Part shown: positions 63,283 to 64,000 of the stretch, one piece after another
Numbering within the stretch: the first letter of the stretch is position 1
How the letters are laid out: the number at the start of each line of letters is the position of its first letter
Origin: Rhodovulum euryhalinum
GTDB taxonomy: Bacteria; Pseudomonadota; Alphaproteobacteria; Rhodobacterales; Rhodobacteraceae
Assembly (NCBI RefSeq): GCF_004342445.1
Contig: NZ_SLWW01000001.1
Coordinates: 310,001 to 374,000, forward strand
Direction: 5' to 3'
DNA: 64,000 nucleotides
The notes under the pieces: generated by a model
Seen by the model: only the letters and a program-made list of their open reading frames with translations
Databases searched by the model: none
Told to the model about the DNA's origin: nothing
Program-made: the position numbers and the translations under genes

Positions 63283-63865
63283 TCCAGGTCTCCGGCACCG
63301 AATCCTCGGCGCCCAGCAGGCGGGCCGTCTCCAGCAGGACCCGGCCCAGCGCCGCGAGCGCAAGGAAAACGAAGCCGATCGGCATCAGCGCCTTGACCAG
63401 ATAGCGGTCGGCAAGTCCGCCATAGTCGGACTGTTCGCCCGTCTTCCACGCGAATTCCACGAAACCGAGGCTGAGCCAGCCGATCACCGCGCAGAAGGGC
63501 AAGAGGAACAGCAGGTCGCCCAAGAGGTTCACCCCCGCCTTTCCGCGCCGCCCGAAGGCGGAATACAGCAGGTCCACGCGGACATGGCGATCCTCGGCCA
63601 GCGCAAAGGCAAGGCCCGGCATCACCATCACCGCCATCAGGTGCCATTGAAGTTCCGCCAGCCCCGACATGGTAAGCGACCGGCCGAAAAGGGGCAGGTC
63701 GGCCTGCCATTCGGCCAGCGTACTCAGGCGGAACTGCGCGCCGATCACCGCCAGCAGAACCAGCGCCAGCAACGGCAGCAGCAGCCAGGCCGCCGCCCGG
63801 CCCGGCCACGCGCCGATCTGCATCAGCACGCGGCCGGTGCGCTCCATCCTCGACGGAAGCGACAT
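63275..63865 (-). CDS. dctQ: TRAP transporter small permease (DctQ type)
   Basis: A 196-aa protein with four hydrophobic segments and the DctQ pattern ALAEDRHVRVDLLY (~87-100). It starts at an ATG 7 nt after the stop of the binding-protein gene (63873) and overlaps dctM by 8 nt. It forms the membrane complex with DctM. Confidence 0.9.
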   Translation of the reverse strand: MSLPSRMERTGRVLMQIGAWPGRAAAWLLLPLLALVLLAVIGAQFRLSTLAEWQADLPLFGRSLTMSGLAELQWHLMAVMVMPGLAFALAEDRHVRVDLLYSAFGRRGKAGVNLLGDLLFLLPFCAVIGWLSLGFVEFAWKTGEQSDYGGLADRYLVKALMPIGFVFLALAALGRVLLETARLLGAEDSVPETWNG

Positions 63866-63872
63866 GCCCGGG

Positions 63873-64000
63873 TCACTCGGACGGGATGGTTTGCAGGCTG
63901 GTCCAGTCCTGCGCCTTGGAGAGGTAGTCCTGGATCGAGGCATAGGCCTCGGCGAAAAGCGGGTCCTTGGCGGCCTCTTCCTCCAGCACCTCCTTCGAGG
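63873..64000 (-). CDS. TRAP transporter solute-binding protein (DctP type), C-terminal end, partial
   Basis: The window holds the last 41 codons. The peptide (KDPLFAEAYASIQDYLSKAQ, then DWTSLQTIPSE) is the typical C-terminal tail of DctP-family binding proteins. The gene continues beyond the right edge. It heads the operon dctP, dctQ, dctM, SDR, HMG-CoA reductase. Confidence 0.75.
   Translation of the reverse strand, partial: SKEVLEEEAAKDPLFAEAYASIQDYLSKAQDWTSLQTIPSE

Noticed and set aside
59839-63396. An 1185-codon plus-strand open frame across the HMG-CoA reductase, SDR and TRAP genes
   Set aside because: It runs antisense through several well-supported minus-strand genes, is His/Gln/Arg-rich and has no family signature.

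Overview
This 64 kb window is GC-rich chromosomal DNA of an alphaproteobacterium, most likely a member of the Rhodobacteraceae (Rhodobacter/Paracoccus/roseobacter type). That placement is an inference from gene content: a Glp-type glycerol ABC transporter with a DUF2160 subunit, betaine-lipid synthesis genes btaAB next to a PlcP-type phospholipase, a DUF3141 protein, a VPLPA-CTERM protein, TRAP transporters, and short or 4-nt-overlapping operon junctions. I saw no rRNA, tRNA, CRISPR array, insertion sequence or phage module.

Layout. (1) 1-6.2 kb, plus: the 3' part of a glycerol-type ABC importer operon (end of an ATPase, two permeases, DUF2160 protein, binding protein) and a thiamine-diphosphate enzyme. 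(2) 6.5-8.4 kb: a chemoreceptor followed by a strong hairpin. (3) 8.9-16.2 kb, plus: a TonB-dependent iron/siderophore uptake locus (four-Cys periplasmic protein, ExbB, two ExbD, TonB, outer-membrane receptor, DUF3649, PepSY reductase-like protein, DUF3325). (4) 16.4-20.0 kb: an EAL-CBS-GGDEF protein (minus) and an APH/AAA fusion kinase (plus).

(5) 20-38 kb: a phosphorus-scavenging and lipid-remodelling region. A 2302-aa secreted nuclease/5'-nucleotidase and a VPLPA-CTERM protein are in tandem; a phytase-like esterase is divergent from plcP-btaA-btaB, with a three-repeat Pho-box-like element in the shared promoter; then a Pot-type ABC operon carrying a PHP phosphoesterase. (6) 38.5-43 kb, plus: FabI-like reductase, PhaC-like DUF3141 protein and a two-subunit 3-oxoacid CoA-transferase. 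(7) 43-54 kb: an Afu/Fbp-like ABC system with histidine phosphatase and MBL hydrolase (minus), then a divergent Ugp-type importer with a GpdQ-like phosphodiesterase and two Pho-box-like elements between the divergent arms. The shared theme of regions 5 and 7 is release, import and hydrolysis of organic phosphate, and replacement of phospholipid by betaine lipid.

(8) 54-59.7 kb, minus: a modular [FeFe]-hydrogenase with all H-cluster motifs, a NuoF/GltD-like fusion flavoprotein, and a NitT/TauT-type binding protein and permease whose ATPase gene survives only as a frameshifted, truncated remnant with an intact Walker A. (9) 59.9-64 kb, minus: a TRAP transporter, an SDR and a class II HMG-CoA reductase, read as a mevalonate uptake and degradation operon. 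The most unusual items are the hydrogenase operon with its decayed transporter and the clustering of phosphate-scavenging functions with recognisable Pho-box-like repeats.
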